This document shows, piece by piece, positions 9,905 to 22,042 of a stretch of DNA of 64,000 nucleotides. The notes under the pieces are model-generated. The model did not search any database, was not told the DNA's origin, and worked only from the letters and a program-made list of their open reading frames with translations. The DNA comes from Pictodentalium vernedei (lineage: Eukaryota > Mollusca > Scaphopoda > Dentaliida > Dentaliidae), in the NCBI GenBank assembly GCA_031216915.1, contig CM062289.1, forward strand, positions 245,273,187 to 245,337,186, written 5' to 3'. Made by a program: the position numbers and the translations under genes. Position 1 is the stretch's first letter; every line of letters begins with the position of its first letter.

Positions 9905-11225
9905 TTAACGAGGGTGCACAACAGCCTGAGCAGCAACGAGAGGGCCTAAAGAATAAAGGTCCTCAAATTGCTGCTGTAGGTGGCGGAGATAAAAGGAGGA
10001 GAAGGTAGAAGCACTCCTCCAGTAAGCCACATTCATAACATCCTGGAGCGAAACAGAATTGGAGAACGCCCAGGATGTAGAAATGGCACGAACCTCATGA
10101 GCATTAAACCAGTTAGAAACAAGATCCGAAGCAGACAAGCGAGAATAAGCCAGCTTGATTGCAAGACAGATCCACCTGGAAATAGAATGGGAAGAGATAG
10201 ACTGCCTCTTAGGAATGAGAGACCGAAAGAATCTCTTCCGACCCCCTCCAAATGAACTGAGTGCGAGTAATGTAAGTCTTGATCACACGAACAGGACAAA
10301 GAAGAGGTCTCCGACCATCGACAGCAGGGAGAGCTCGAATGCAGATGGGAGGAGGTACTGAAGCAGGAAGTTGATTCTTAGCCAGAAAAGAGCAATCAGT
10401 AATGAAGGTGACACTGTTAGCTTCATTTCTGAAGAAAGCAGAATCAACAGATAGCGCATGAAGCTCACTGACTCGTCGAGCAGAAGCAAACGCTAGAAGG
10501 AAAGCCGTCTTATAGGTGAGAAAACGCATATCGGTCTCCGATAAAGGCTCGAATGGCACCCCCTCCAAACAGTGCAACACCCATGCCAAGTTCCACTTGG
10601 GTGTAAGACGCAAAACTAGAGGCCTCTTCAAAGAAAAGTGCCGAATGAGTTTGGAGAGAAAAAGATTACGACCGATGCACTGCTTTCCCACATAAGAGAA
10701 AGTATCAGACAGCATAGACCGATAGCCCTTAACCCTAATAGGCTGTAGGCCCTTGGAGTCAAAAAGATATACCAGAAAATCCGCAATTTGAGCGATTGAC
10801 GGATCACGGTAATTCACATTGTGATCTGCACACCAGCGGCAGAAAACCTTCCACTTCGCAGCGTAAGTCATGCCAGTGGAATGTCGCCGCGATGCAGAAA
10901 TGCACTCCACTGTTCGTCTTGAAAAACCTCTACGTCGGAGACTGGACCTGATAAAAGACAGGCGTGAAGGGACAGGCTCGCCAGGTTGTTGTGATACTTC
11001 CTGGGATGACCCTGGGAAAGAAGATCGCGACGTAGAGGTAGACGAATCGGCCGATCTGCCAACAGAGGCTGCAGTAGAGGTGTGATCAGAATGATCCTGC
11101 AACTGCAAGCACGAATCTTCGCTAATACTTGAGGAAGAATCGGTGCAGGAGGGATGGCATAGCCGATCCAACCTGTCCAGTGCAGGGACAGAGCGTCTAC
11201 CACAAATGCCAGAGGATCTGGACAA
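9905..11225 (-). pseudogene. DIRS tyrosine recombinase (element C), frameshifted
   Basis: Homologous to the recombinase of element B along its full length. The catalytic region keeps ASARRVSELHAL (first Arg), NAHEVRAIS (H-x-x-R) and SSFYLRHL (Tyr). One base appears lost in a G run near 10245 (coding sense TTTGGAGGGGGTCGG), moving the HxxR/Tyr half into a different frame (9905-10138 and upstream of it). The Gly homopolymer of element B is absent; the matching stretch is EGVPFEPL. It overlaps the RNase H gene at its 5' side. Confidence 0.82.
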
Positions 11226-13006
11226 GGGGAGACAAAGGTCTCTACCTGATGATTCCAGCGAGTAGCGAAAAGGTCAACCTGAGGACGGCCCCACTGCTCG
11301 CAAATTGCCTGAAACACCGACCGATGTAACATCCATTCGGTTAGAAGGACACTGTCGTGTCGGGACAGGGAATCTGCTAGGACGTTGAGATGCCCGGGAA
11401 TGTGCCGAAGGGACACCCGAGCGTTTACATCCCGCACCAACAGAAGAAGATCCCGAGATAGCCGACACATGGGAATCGAATGTGTGCCTCCCTGATTCCG
11501 TATGTAGGAAAGAAGTAGGACAATATGGTCCGACAGGTGAGGGATCCAAAGCCGAAAACTCAACAGAAGAGCAAGGAGCTCCTTCTGGTTGATATGAAGG
11601 CCCACCTGCTCGCTGTCCCACTCCCCGTGAGTGGACAGACCAAGAGGATCCAACGTCGCACCCCAGCCCCGATCGCTGGCATCCACAGTAAGGATGCGAT
11701 CGGCCAATGGAAGATCCAACGGAACACCCTGTGTCAGCCAGGGAACATTGGCCCAAGGGTGGAGGTGACAAAGCAGGGACCGAGGAATAGGAAGTTCCAG
11801 GTCCAGCGGATCTACATTCGGATGCCAATGATCCAACAGAAAGTGTTGGAGAGGTCGGACAAACAAGCGACCGAGTAGAATGAGATCTGTCACCGAACCG
11901 CAAAGGCCCAGCATCCGAAGGAAAGTCCTGGCCGAGACCGAGGAAGATTGAAGCAGGTTCCGAGTCAAGGCGGAAAGAATTGTCGCCCGAGCATGGGGGA
12001 CTGACACTACATTGTGAAGAGTGTCGAAATCCATTCCCAAATGACGGAATCGCTGTGAAGGAAGGAGATCCGACTTCTCGCGACTGACTCTGAAACCCAG
12101 CGACGCTAGCAGGCAAAGAAACTGCCGGACATCTAACTCCAGAACAGCAGCATCGTGGTGCTGTTGGAGGATGTCGTCCAGGTAGACTGACGAAGTCACA
12201 GCCAACTGAGTACGGTGGAAAGCAAGCACATGTGACATCAGTCAGGTGAAGACCCAAGGAGCCAGGTTCAAACCGAACGGGAGAGCTCAGAATTGATAGA
12301 CTCGACCCTGAAACGAGAAACGAAGGTATTTCCGTGACGCCAGATGAATGGGTACATGGAAGTAGGCATCCTTCAGGTCGATACTGGCAGCAAAGTCGCC
12401 CTGATGAACTGAACATCGAACCGACTGGAAAGTCTCCATACTGAAATGAGGAGCTATTATGTACTCATTCAGGTTACTGAGGTCGATGACAGGATGAAAT
12501 TGGCCGTTTTTCTTCGGCACCAAGAAAAGTCTCAAGTAAAACCCTGGTGAAAGGGTGTTCCTGACCACCTCGATCGCCCCTTTGGAGAGGAGATTGTCGA
12601 TCTCCTGCACCAGAAGGTCCCGACTTAGAGCATCGGAAGGAACCCGAGTCGGGAGGGGCACCCGAGATAAACTGGGGTGCCGATGGAAGGACAGTTGCAG
12701 ACCGGATTGTATGACGTCGAGGACCCAAGTGTCCGACGTTATCTCTGTCCAACGGTCGTAAAACAGCGACAGCCTTCCCCCGACTGGAGGTAAATCGAGG
12801 TGAGAACCTTCACTTGCGGCCTCGACGAGGTCCCCGAGAGGAGAAACCACCACCTCGGGAAGTGACAGAGTCCTGAGACTTTCCTGCCTGAGGCTGCCAG
12901 CGAGCCTGGCCGCGTCGGCGCTTCTTCTGAGCAGGAGCAGACGTAGCCAACATCGCCGATGAGACAGACGCAGCAGTATGCTTGGCGGGCCTGGAACGAC
13001 CACCAC
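10868..13006 (-). pseudogene. DIRS reverse transcriptase-RNase H (element C), stops and deletion
   Basis: RT motifs are present (LFLVPKKNGQFHPVIDLS, IDLKDAYFHVPIH, LPFGLNLAPW) and the catalytic box is intact as YLDDILQ. Two TGA codons interrupt the frame between 12238 and 12290, one just before ALPFGL and one at the position of Arg in FTRLMSH of element B; the latter fits a CGA-to-TGA transition. In RNase H, VDASD, NQKELLAL and ADSLSR remain, but the segment holding the third acidic residue is missing: LLLSYIRNQ here against LLLSDNSTVVAYIRNQ in B, an in-frame loss of 21 bases near 11510. The enzyme could not be active. The DLFATRWN tail is conserved. It overlaps gag by about 200 bases. Confidence 0.85.
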
Positions 13007-15206
13007 CCGCAGCAGCAGGTTGGTCCAGCTGTCGCAGCAAAAGCTGGTCCTTCAAATGACGAAGAACTTTGCCACGGACAGCTTCCACGGAACCATGGAA
13101 CAACTGAGGTCCAACCAAAAAGGCAGACCTCAGAACAGCATGCTGCTCAGAAGGAAGGGATGGAGAAGAATCCAACACTGCATCCCGGCTTGCCAGCTCC
13201 AAATTAGCCGTGTTAAAGGCGTGAGCGTGTGTCAAGTTCATGAGAGCCTGTGACAAAATGCGAAAAGGCGCCCGAGCATCATCAAACTCCCCTGGAAGAA
13301 AATATTCAGCCAGGGCAGCGACGACATGGTCCGCAAGAGATAACATACCCAGCATCATCCGGGACAGGCCCACCATAGATTAATCTACCGACATCGGGAG
13401 AACTGCTGACTTAGGCTTAGTTAACCCGAGGGAAGAAGAATCCTCATCTACAGTAGTCATCCCTTGGTGGACAGACGGAATCGTAAACACGAAACCGCGA
13501 TGGGGGCAGAAAGGCATCAGCTCTAGAAAAGAAAGAACCCTTGAGGACCTTAGAATGCATTTTGGCATCTAAGCTCTGGAAGGACTCAACAACCTGAGCC
13601 GATTGCAGAGGACGCAAAGCCTCAAAGCTAGAAGGCTCAACAGGGTTACGGCGCTCCACAGAAGACCGCGGCCGGACGGTCACAGATGGTTGAATGTCCG
13701 GCAATAAGCCAAAGACGAAATCCAAAGCCTGCCCCAAGACTGACGAGGGGGGCCCATCACCTTCCAGAAAATCGTCATCCTCTGTTGCAGAGGAGACGTA
13801 GCCCAACTCGGGCTGACCAGCAGAAACCTGTGAATACTGTGCAGTATCCAAGGGGCCAGGCGAGACATCTCGGCGACCGACCAAAGGAGGTTGTGCCTCA
13901 GGAGGCACAGGGAGGCCAACTTGAAGGTTGCCAGAAAGCAATCGGGTGAGTGCCAAAACGGCCTGATGCAGGTCACCCTGAGAATCCGTTGTCGCAGCAG
14001 CATCGCCCGACGGAGTTTCCTCCCAATGCACCCTTCTGGTAGAAGAACTCAAATCCTCGGAAGAGACCGACGTCGAACGTCGATCGGCAGACAGAATAGG
14101 GAGACAGTGAGAAGACACCAGAGGATAGTCCCGATTGTGACACCCAGGAGCCATCACTGACCTCTGCGGAACAGAAGGTCCTGTCTGCAAATCCTCTAAA
14201 GAGACCGACGGCGCACATCGATCGGTAGCTGGATCTGGGACACGGTGAGAAGACACTGGAGGATTGTCCCAAGAATGACAGGAACCTGTCATTGGCCTCT
14301 GCGCAGCAGACGGCCCCAACTGCCCATCCTCTGAGACCAACAGCGAACATTGATCGACATCCAGACTCGTAATACAGTGAGGAATCACCAGAGGAAGGTT
14401 CCAAGAGTGACAGCTAACCGTGGCTGTCACTGACCTCTGCCGAACAGCAGGTCCTGGATGCCAATGTCCCAACCCCATCCTGCTAGTCGGCACACTAGCA
14501 GGGGGAGGAGGAACAATAAACGATTCGCTCGAGGGGCGAGGAATCGCTGCCGAAGCGACCGAACGGCTCAACCGACTAGGAGCAAAACTAGCCAGATGAG
14601 GCAGAGCAGACAGCAAACCTGCACAGCTTTGCCGCGAAGCCAGGGGAGGCTGAGAGCTCACAGACACACCAGCAGATACAGCCTCGGTCCCCCGAGACTG
14701 TATACCATCCCCAGAGGAGATGGAAGAGCCACCATCATACAGAATAGGATCTGTAGTAACAACTTCCTCAGCAACTGTCGACGGTGTAGGAGGCAAATCG
14801 GAGAGGGTCACCAAGCTGACCTCGGAGAAGCTCTCTATGAAAACAGATGCCTCAAGAGTGACATCAGAAGACAAAGAGACCACGGTCTCCACGTCAGGAA
14901 TCACTGAACTAGTACCGTCAACAGTTGCAGAGGAACTCGCCACAGAAAAAGACAGATCAGAATCCTGTGTAACAGAGTCACCACACCACTAACAGAAATG
15001 TCTGCTACGGCACGGCTACCCTTACCCCGAGAACAAGGGGTTCTAGCTCTGGACAGAACCACCTTGTTAACAGAAGCCCAGAATTTTGAGGACCAAATAC
15101 CACATGATTGGGCCTGAGTGCAACTGTTGCAAGTGACACATGTGGAATGAGAGTCGTCCACATGTTTCACTTGCAAGCAACAGGTAAAAGGAGTAGTCTT
15201 TGGCAT
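12810..15206 (-). pseudogene. DIRS gag-like gene (element C), frameshifted
   Basis: The equivalent of the gag of element B. The start is placed at the ATG at 15206, whose product begins with a Cys/His cluster (CCLQVKHVDD...CVTCNSC) followed by WSSKFWASVNKVV, matching B after its frameshift. The frame breaks near 14950-15000, again near 13455-13470, and a TAA lies near 13380. The middle contains a run of related Ser-rich segments between 14010 and 14480 (motif SWDNPPVSSH and relatives), suggesting internal repeats of about 40 residues. The C-terminus is SRGGGFSSRGPRRGRK, nearly identical to B. Confidence 0.75.
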
Positions 15207-15475
15207 AATATGAATGAGAATAATGGAATCAAGCTTCCAGCCAATGGAAAACAGAACAATGGTCGTGTTCACACGTGGGGGAAAAACAAGACTAAGTGTG
15301 AAGAAACAAGCAACAATGATCAAAAATAACATTAATTAATAACAATTTTGAAAGCTTGAAAAAGGATACAATCCAATTGCACACAATCAAATGCAGATAG
15401 CACATACAATAAGTTGTTCACAAAGAAAACAGCTAAGTATAGCACGAGTCACAAAAAATTTCAGACCATGTACAA

Positions 15476-15731
15476 ATGGCGGAAATAAAAGGAATTGACG
15501 TCACGGTTGTTGCGCATGCGCTCGGTAAACGCAAGAGGTGTGCAGAGAGAGTACCTGTAATTTTGAGTGCTGGTCTCGCTCGAACCTTTTTCGATCTTTT
15601 TCGTGCTTTTGCACTCTATCACTTTTCCAGCTTGTTTGGAAAAGTTTCTAAAAGCTTGAGTTAGTTCCAAAGTAGGGCTTGCACTTACGTTACAGCCAAT
15701 TGTAAACAATTGTGAGTAGGTTGAAAAGAAA
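15476..15731 (-). repeat. DIRS element C inverted terminal repeat, 5' (coding sense) end
   Basis: The reverse complement of 9302-9581 over its inner part; ends outward with AACAATTGTGAGTAGG, TTGAAAAG and the AAA core at 15729-15731. The flank CACCCTCATTACAGG follows directly. Confidence 0.9.
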
Positions 15732-16520
15732 CACCCTCATTACAGGACAACCTGCACCAATCGCATTAGGGTGTAAAAGAAGACATATGACACTGAAGCC
15801 AAATAAAAAAACATGTTTCTTTCTGGTTAACCGACCAAACTGGCCATCAAAGGGCTGACGGGGATAGTCAGCGAATCTGCTAACCTTGATCTGCTGTGGT
15901 GTCAGTCCTTAAGTGAAGGACAGAAAGTATTAACAGCTCACAAATGTAGCAAAGTCTTTGCATGGTGGATTGGTGTGGAAGGCACTGCTCCTATTTTACC
16001 AGTACTGCAGAAACTGTTTACTCCAGTAAGCAAGTACAGTTTCAATTTCCAGGATTCCCATGGGGAATGCAGACATAGATATATACAAAGTGTAACAAAC
16101 ATGTGAACATACAGGCAAGCATTGTAGCTCAACATGCCACCATTACCGCCCCTGCCGTCACTGAAAACAGTAATTAAATGAAAAATAAATCGCCAGCTGA
16201 ATGAAATAAGTTAGACCAGATCAATTTTTGCCAAGATATTTTATAAAGGCCTACCATACATTAAACATGAAAAATAAAACAAAAGAAACACATAACTGAA
16301 ACACTACTATAAACTTCTGCAGTAAAAGTAGAACAATGAATGGGAATTACATCATACACAGTGAAGAATGCAATAGCATGATGTCATGATGATCAACAGT
16401 CAGAAAAAAATCAATTCAAAGATGCTGAATGCTTGTTAAAACAGACACCATTAAAAGCTGTACTCAATCCCTTCATTATACAAACAAGTCAAGAAAGGGA
16501 CAAATATTGTAAAATAAATT
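15732..16520. other. No gene seen
   Basis: Non-coding AT-rich sequence between the DIRS element and a foldback repeat; no recognisable domain, RNA gene or repeat copy. Confidence 0.5.
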
Positions 16521-16665
16521 GGTTATTACCACCATGTGTGTTTCCGAGATGGTGTATTGAGGACTCGATCTTGCCTCTGGGTCATATTGACTCATCAATA
16601 TATGCCCAGAAACGAGGTCTCTACTTCAATACAATATCTCGGAAACCAATATGGTGGTATTAACC
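16521..16665. repeat. Foldback (MITE-like) repeat
   Basis: Inverted arms GGTTATTACCACCAT...TTTCCGAGAT and ATCTCGGAAACC...ATGGTGGTATTAACC enclose a short centre with ATTGACTCATCAATAT. No transposase is encoded. The TIR family is not recognised. Confidence 0.6.
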
Positions 16666-17208
16666 TATATTTCTTTATTAGATATGATTTTCTTTTCAAG
16701 AATTGCCCATTAACAAATCAAACAGATATGATTTCAAACTCGGTTGATATGATGTCAGTCTTGACAGATATGAAGCAAGCTAGAGTTGACCCCCTTGATG
16801 CACTGCTAGGCACAACCAATTTATTTACAACAAAATTGTTCACCGTGTTTTATTGAATGCAAAAAATCACCCGGCAAAAGGGAAGGGAGAAGTTTGAAGC
16901 TGAGTTTCGGTGTGGTGAAGAATTAAATAAGGATGAGGTGGATGAAGAGATGAAAGAAGAGAGTTGAACAGAAAACTCAATGCAAACTAAGATTCAGAGT
17001 CTTAAGCAGAGATTCGACGAAATAGGAAAAGCGATAGTTTAGCATTCTAACATCCCGGCTTCGCCAGTGTGGAAGCAAAGACATTTGGATATCTAAAATA
17101 CAAGAAGAAAAAACTGGATTTGATGAAAAGAATGAGCAACAATAACACTGTCAAAAACTGCAACAGATCTGAGAACATTTTGTAATTATTTGTTCTGGGT
17201 TAATAAAT

Positions 17209-17337
17209 AGAGATTATTACTTGATTAGTTTCATATTGGCAGAGATATCAGCCCTTGGTAACTTCACATCAGCCTTCAACCTTCAGTCTCAGGCTGATAT
17301 GAAGGTCCCTCATAAAACTAATCAAGTAGTAAGCTCT
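17209..17337. repeat. Foldback repeat with ACTTGATTAGTTT arms
   Basis: AGAGATTATTACTTGATTAG at the left and CTAATCAAGTAGTAAGCTCT at the right are inverted; inner TCATATTGGCAGAG/CAGGCTGATATGA are also complementary. Short non-autonomous DNA transposon is the likely identity. Confidence 0.55.
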
Positions 17338-17535
17338 AATTATCACTTTTGAACATGTGATGAGAGCTGCTGATCTGGCTGTCCTGCAATGCAAATTTGA
17401 CCCTTTGAAATATATTTTGGGAGAAGTTCCCATGCCCCCATCCCTCCACCCCCATTATTGTAACTTAAATCTGAAATATTTTTAACTGGTAGAGGGCTGA
17501 ATTATTTTTGGTAGTCAAAATTTGCTCTCTTCTCT

Positions 17536-17599
17536 TTGCCTTGCTGCAATTTATGGGAGAGTGCTCAGAGGCTCTCTCCCATAAATTGTGTCAAGGCAA
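17536..17599. repeat. Hairpin TTGCCTTG...CAAGGCAA
   Basis: Arms of about 27 bases (TTGCCTTG..CAATTTATGGGAGAG and CTCTCCCATAAATTG..CAAGGCAA) around a 10-base loop. A related single arm occurs at 22490-22530, and AACTGGTAGAG upstream at 17480 suggests it belongs to the TTAACTGG MITE family seen at 27362. Confidence 0.5.
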
Positions 17600-17665
17600 A
17601 CCCACACAGACTTGATAATTTCACTTGAAAGATAATAAGAAGCACATCCACAGAATATGCCACCT

Positions 17666-17916
17666 TTAACCCTTTACCTAACATGAAAAGCAGACGACAC
17701 TTGTAAAAAAAATTCTTGAATAACTAATTTTTTTCATTTTTTGTCTCACAAACATAGGTTATGACCCCTCGTTGGAACAAGCTCAATGAGCTCGTTCCAA
17801 CGAGGGGTCATAACCTATGTTTTTGAGACAAAAAATGAAAAAATAATGAAAATTAATTGGCGATTTTTTAGAATAGCGCTGGCCGGTTTTGGCCGTTACA
17901 TTGGGTAAAGGGTTAA
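17666..17916. mobile_element. Palindromic TTAA-flanked MITE (family M1), copy 1
   Basis: Begins TTAACCCTTTACC and ends GGGTAAAGGGTTAA. The centre is a near-perfect hairpin: CATAGGTTATGACCCCTCG and its complement around GGAACAAGCTC/GAGCTCGTTCC, flanked by TTTTTTGTCTC and its complement. TTAA target sites and CCC..GGG ends fit piggyBac-type MITEs. No coding capacity. Confidence 0.8.
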
Positions 17917-17929
17917 GTTACGGTACCTG

Positions 17930-19880
17930 CACTTCAGAATAAAGCCCAGATATGGGCTTCCAGCAATATACCAAGTATGGTATTATCCACGATAAGACAT
18001 GAACATCTATTACCCATACAGTTATATCTCCTATGCATCCTGTTGATTTGGCTGTTATAACATGGCTTCAGGCCTTTTTCAATATTTGAATGAGTCTATA
18101 TAAAACTGCAGAATATTTTGGTGGTCAAGTACAAAGAAGCCACACAGTTGAGCTTATTTGGCTCATTCTAATGAGATGTCATATGCTAAATGAAAAATGA
18201 AAATTTTTAGTTATTCAAGAGAAAAATGCTAGAATTAACTTTTTCCATTTATATTATGTAAAGGATTAAAAAACATTGATAGCATCATGTGTAACTTATT
18301 TTTATCGGAGGATTAAAAAACAGCTAAAACAAATCAGTTCTTTATAATCCGCATGTATAATATTGTCCATAATAACATTGAACTTTTAGTCTGGCACAAA
18401 CCACAAGAACACCTGTCAAAAGGAACACATGAATAAACAGACAAATCAATGACACTCTATGGTGCATAGTAGATATTGATTTTTGTCACTGCAGAACACA
18501 TTTGATATAATTCTTATCTTGCTAGTTATATACTGTTAACAACCTAATTAAAAACATCAAGGGTCCTGGGGCATATGTAACTTAATTGTTGCAAATCAAT
18601 CATGTGACCCTCAGTTATACAGGTGACAGTGAGCCTGCTTTTAGAAAGCAACAGATGACAGGTATTTTTTCACCATTACCATGTGCATTTTTTGTTATCC
18701 CGCATGGGGTTAAAATTTAATACATGTAAAAATATGAAATACAAAAAAGAATCAAGATAATTGACGGTTAACTGTCAAGCTCTACATTTATTCAGACATG
18801 ACTGTATTCATATTTTGTTTAAAGGTTGGTGACAAACCAATTAACGGAACATCCTGGCCGGCATCATCAAAATTGCACCAAATCTATAATAAAAATCAAA
18901 TTAAAAAAATAAAATGAATCAGTTTATTGCACTGACCTTGTATGACTTTTACTATTTTGCAACAATCCTCAATCCACAATAACCACAATATAATTAATAA
19001 TGTTCACCTCCAAACCAAGCTGTTGTTTTCTTCCAAGATATTCTACTGTATTGCTACCATAATAAAAGTATAAACAGTCAGTGCATGCACCAGAGTGAGT
19101 GGAATTTCTCTACTACTATGCTAGTTCAGGGCCCAAGTCTGTCTGATTCCACTGCTTGACTCATTTCTACTTAATTACTAATATTTAGGTTCTCTTGTTG
19201 CAATAAATCACTTCACACACACTCTATTGATTATGAGAGACTTAACTGATCACTAATGGTGTAGACCAGAGCAGACTTTTTAATGCTGCCAGTATGGCTC
19301 AAAACTAAATGCATTGATTTTTCTGGAAAATAGAAAACAACAGATGAACAAAATGTTTATCAGTTATATTGATTGCTTTCCTCATTAATATATAATGGCA
19401 GATACGATGACAGTAGCTAGAACTAGGCCACATTACCTGTTTATCTGGATGATGAATATTCATTGTCAAAAATCTGCATTAAGCATCATTTTGCAGACAG
19501 TTTCCATCATTAACCCTCTAGTTATATGTCTCAGTGCTAAAGCCACTATAATGGCTTCACTTAAAAGGGCTGATTCCTCATTGGACACTTCATGCTTTTG
19601 GAGAGTGCACGAAATATAGTGTGAAAATGAAATAATTATGACTTCCTTCGTGTGGAATTACTTTGTTCAGTTTCCTGGAGAGTGTTGGTGAGAAACTCTA
19701 ATAAACTGTGACAAATTTACTCTTAACCTGTTGAATATTTTTCAGAATTTCTCATAAAATTCAGTCATGGCTGCTGCAAAGCAGCAATGACTTGATTTGA
19801 TGAAAAATACAACATAGTCTGATGTCAAGTTATTTTAGTACTGAACAGAAAAATCCACCTGCTATTCAAAGATGTTTGTA
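17930..19880. other. Long non-coding stretch, degenerate repeats only
   Basis: No gene seen. A decayed half copy of the M1 MITE is suggested at about 18150-18300 (ATGAAAATTTTTAGTTATTCAAG, ATGTAAAGGATTA). An open frame at 19395-19619 has no recognisable features and is probably chance. Confidence 0.5.
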
Positions 19881-19884
19881 GACA

Positions 19885-20227
19885 TATTTCAACATTTTCA
19901 AGGTCCTACAAAAGTCAAATTCAAGGATTTTCAAGGCCAGCCTTCACTAGTCCTTACTACGCCCCCTCACCCCAGTCATTACCCCATCCTTCCATTTCCC
20001 TTCAAGAGAAGTGGGAGGAGGGGGTAATGACCGTTAGGACAATGCCTTCATGAATCCTGGCATATAAAATTATAAGTTATGATTTCATGCGTTGTTAACA
20101 TTTTTATTTCACGAATATTCAAGGCTTTTCAAGACCTCCGGAACATTTTTCAGGATTTCAAGGCCTTAAATAACCATTAGGCAAATTTAAGGCAATTCCT
20201 TGAATCCAAGCCCCCATGAGAACCCTG
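19885..20227. repeat. Degenerate hAT-type MITE remnant with CAAGG motifs
   Basis: Contains TTCAAGGATTTTCAAGGCC, TTTCAAGGCCTT and ends near GAGAACCCTG. Similar CAAGGCC/GGAAAAGCC motifs and a GGAACCCTG end occur in the element at 52093-52380. Ends and target duplication are not clear here. Confidence 0.4.
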
Positions 20228-20439
20228 AAGCAAAGGCAGCAGTGGCTCGGGGGTCTTGGTAGCTACTGGAGTTATAAATGATTGAGGCCCTAGACCCAAT
20301 GGTGCAATCAAGGTCAGAGCAGGGTCCAAAATTGCTGTTACAATTACTAATCTCCATACAACTGGATTTTTGGAACACTCATTGCTCGTACACAGAAAAG
20401 TGTCTCTACTGTGACCATCTTTGGTATGTGTGTGTGTGT

Positions 20440-20476
20440 GCGGGGTGGGGGGGGGGGGGGGGTGGGGGGGGGGGGG
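20440..20476. repeat. G homopolymer tract
   Basis: Runs of G of 12 or more bases interrupted by single T. Several similar C or G tracts occur in the window (2398, 24259, 25549, 26627, 35003, 45377, 52735, 57064, 57190). Confidence 0.8.
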
Positions 20477-20653
20477 TTACTATAAATAAACAATGATCAA
20501 CAACAAATTTTTTTAAGAATGGTTTTCAGTTTCCTGATGCATCGCAATCTCTGATCACTTTTTAAGAATACACTTTGAGGTCTGTGAAAATGAATATGTT
20601 GATGACATGCACATTTTCTGTGGCAATACAAATTGAATATATTTTAGTTATTA

Positions 20654-21081
20654 CAGTGGAATCCTGTTAATTGAATAGCCACTTTGCCAATGAAAATTAT
20701 TCAATTAACAGGAGTATTCAATTAACAGGGATTGTGACACTTAACTGTATTCTGGAGATAAACTTAGCATTTGTTCTATTATATCTCGTTTGACGGAGCT
20801 CCATGAGCTCTGTCAAACAATATATAAGAGATTAAATGCCTGTATTGGATGTGCTGAGGCCAAATAGGTTTATAAACAAAGAAAAACTGGAGAAAGTCAG
20901 GGCAAATCCTTGACAGGACACAAGATGTTTTATTCAATTAACCAGAGTTTACTCTATAACCTATATTCAATTAACAGGTCAAATTTGTACTGGAGGTATG
21001 GTAAATGGTTTTGCATTCAAAATTATATTCAATTAACAGGGTTATTCTGTTAAGAGATATCCAATTAAGTGGACTCCACTG
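20654..21081. mobile_element. pogo/Tigger-like MITE with TA target duplication
   Basis: The left end reads TA-CAGTGGAATCC and the right end GGACTCCACTG-TA, an inverted terminal repeat typical of the pogo group of Tc1/mariner elements, flanked by TA. Inside, the motif ATTCAATTAACAGG recurs at least four times. A separate small hairpin (GTTTGACGGAGCT...AGCTCTGTCAAAC) at 20787-20820 sits in the interior. No transposase frame, so non-autonomous. Confidence 0.7.
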
Positions 21082-21083
21082 TA

Positions 21084-22024
21084 CTGACAAAAGCAAGTGC
21101 CGAGATTGGAAACTTGATATAGTGTTATTAGCCATCAGGCAAGATAAATGCCATGCCATCTGATGAAGTGAAAGCTGTTTTGCTACAGTGTAACAGCTTT
21201 CACATCATCAAACGTCTTGGATTGGGAGGAGTTAACACATTGATTGCCTTGACGCCATCTTAAGGGGTAGTTTGAGTGGTGACATCTTCGCTGATATTTC
21301 AGAAATCAAGCTGTATAGAGATCACTGGTTAAAATTGATATAGAAGTATTACTGGAAAGGAAAAATCTGTGTCATGTGACATATTCCAGGGAACTGGTGG
21401 CCTTGCCTCAGATGTGTGCAACAGGCACTGCCCAGTTACCGCTGGGACCAGGTATGAGTACTAAGACAGAACATAATGAGGGTGGTGTACAGGGGACTGG
21501 AATCATTGACCTAAGGTTCTGAAGGTGCATGGGAAATATAGGAGAAATTCCACCAGGGTTATTTATTCCTGTGCCTTGTACTCTACCTGTGTTGCGTTCT
21601 ATATTTATACCACACTTAAACTTGAATTAAGTGAATGAAACTGATATTTTTAAAGAAAAATTATCACCTTCGGCAGTCTGATAACCTTCTTGTATAAGAC
21701 TCTTTTGTGTCAAAACATTTGATTCACGACATAACATCTCTCAAATGTGAAACATCCAATCAGATGCATTCTTACATGATGTTCTTATGCATAATCCAGA
21801 TTCCGTGTTTTGTCTATCAAGCACACTCCTCAAAGTCTATATTGCTTTGGGTAATATTGAATACATACAGCAACCATGATATAAAGAAGAGAAAGAAACA
21901 CTTCTAGTATGTTGTAAATTTAGATGGTCCTAGCAGCAAACAACTTCATTCTCTCTTCTGCATGATATCCATGTAAAAAATAAATCCACCTGAAACATCA
22001 ATTAGCTCTGTTAACTGGAAGAGT
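21084..22024. other. No gene seen
   Basis: Non-coding; a short hairpin (TGATGAAGTGAAAGCTGTTTT / GTAACAGCTTTCACATCATCA) lies at about 21160-21215. No protein-coding signal recognised. Confidence 0.5.
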
Positions 22025-22042
22025 GCTGGAAGCCCATATTTA

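Larger units (their letters stand above)
9302..15731 (-). mobile_element. Complete but decayed DIRS-like element C (second subfamily)
   Basis: A 6.43-kb element in the same orientation and layout as element B. Inverted terminal repeats lie at 9302-9581 and 15476-15731, with an internal complementary region at 9650-9741 and gag, RT/RNase H and recombinase genes. Protein similarity to B is clear throughout (for example IDLKDAYFHVP, INQKELLALLL, AHEVRA), but the DNA differs strongly, so it is a separate subfamily. The terminal motif ACAATTGTTTAC is shared with B. The core is again AAA at both ends, and flanks show no longer duplication. All three genes carry disabling changes. Confidence 0.92.

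Noticed and set aside
11274-12416. 380-residue Ser/Gly/Pro-rich open frame in element C
   Set aside because: Alternative frame of RT/RNase H with composition expected from codon bias; no motifs.
17666-17680. TTAACCC motif resembling telomeric repeat
   Set aside because: It occurs once per MITE end with TTAA and an inverted partner, not in tandem; it is a transposon terminus.
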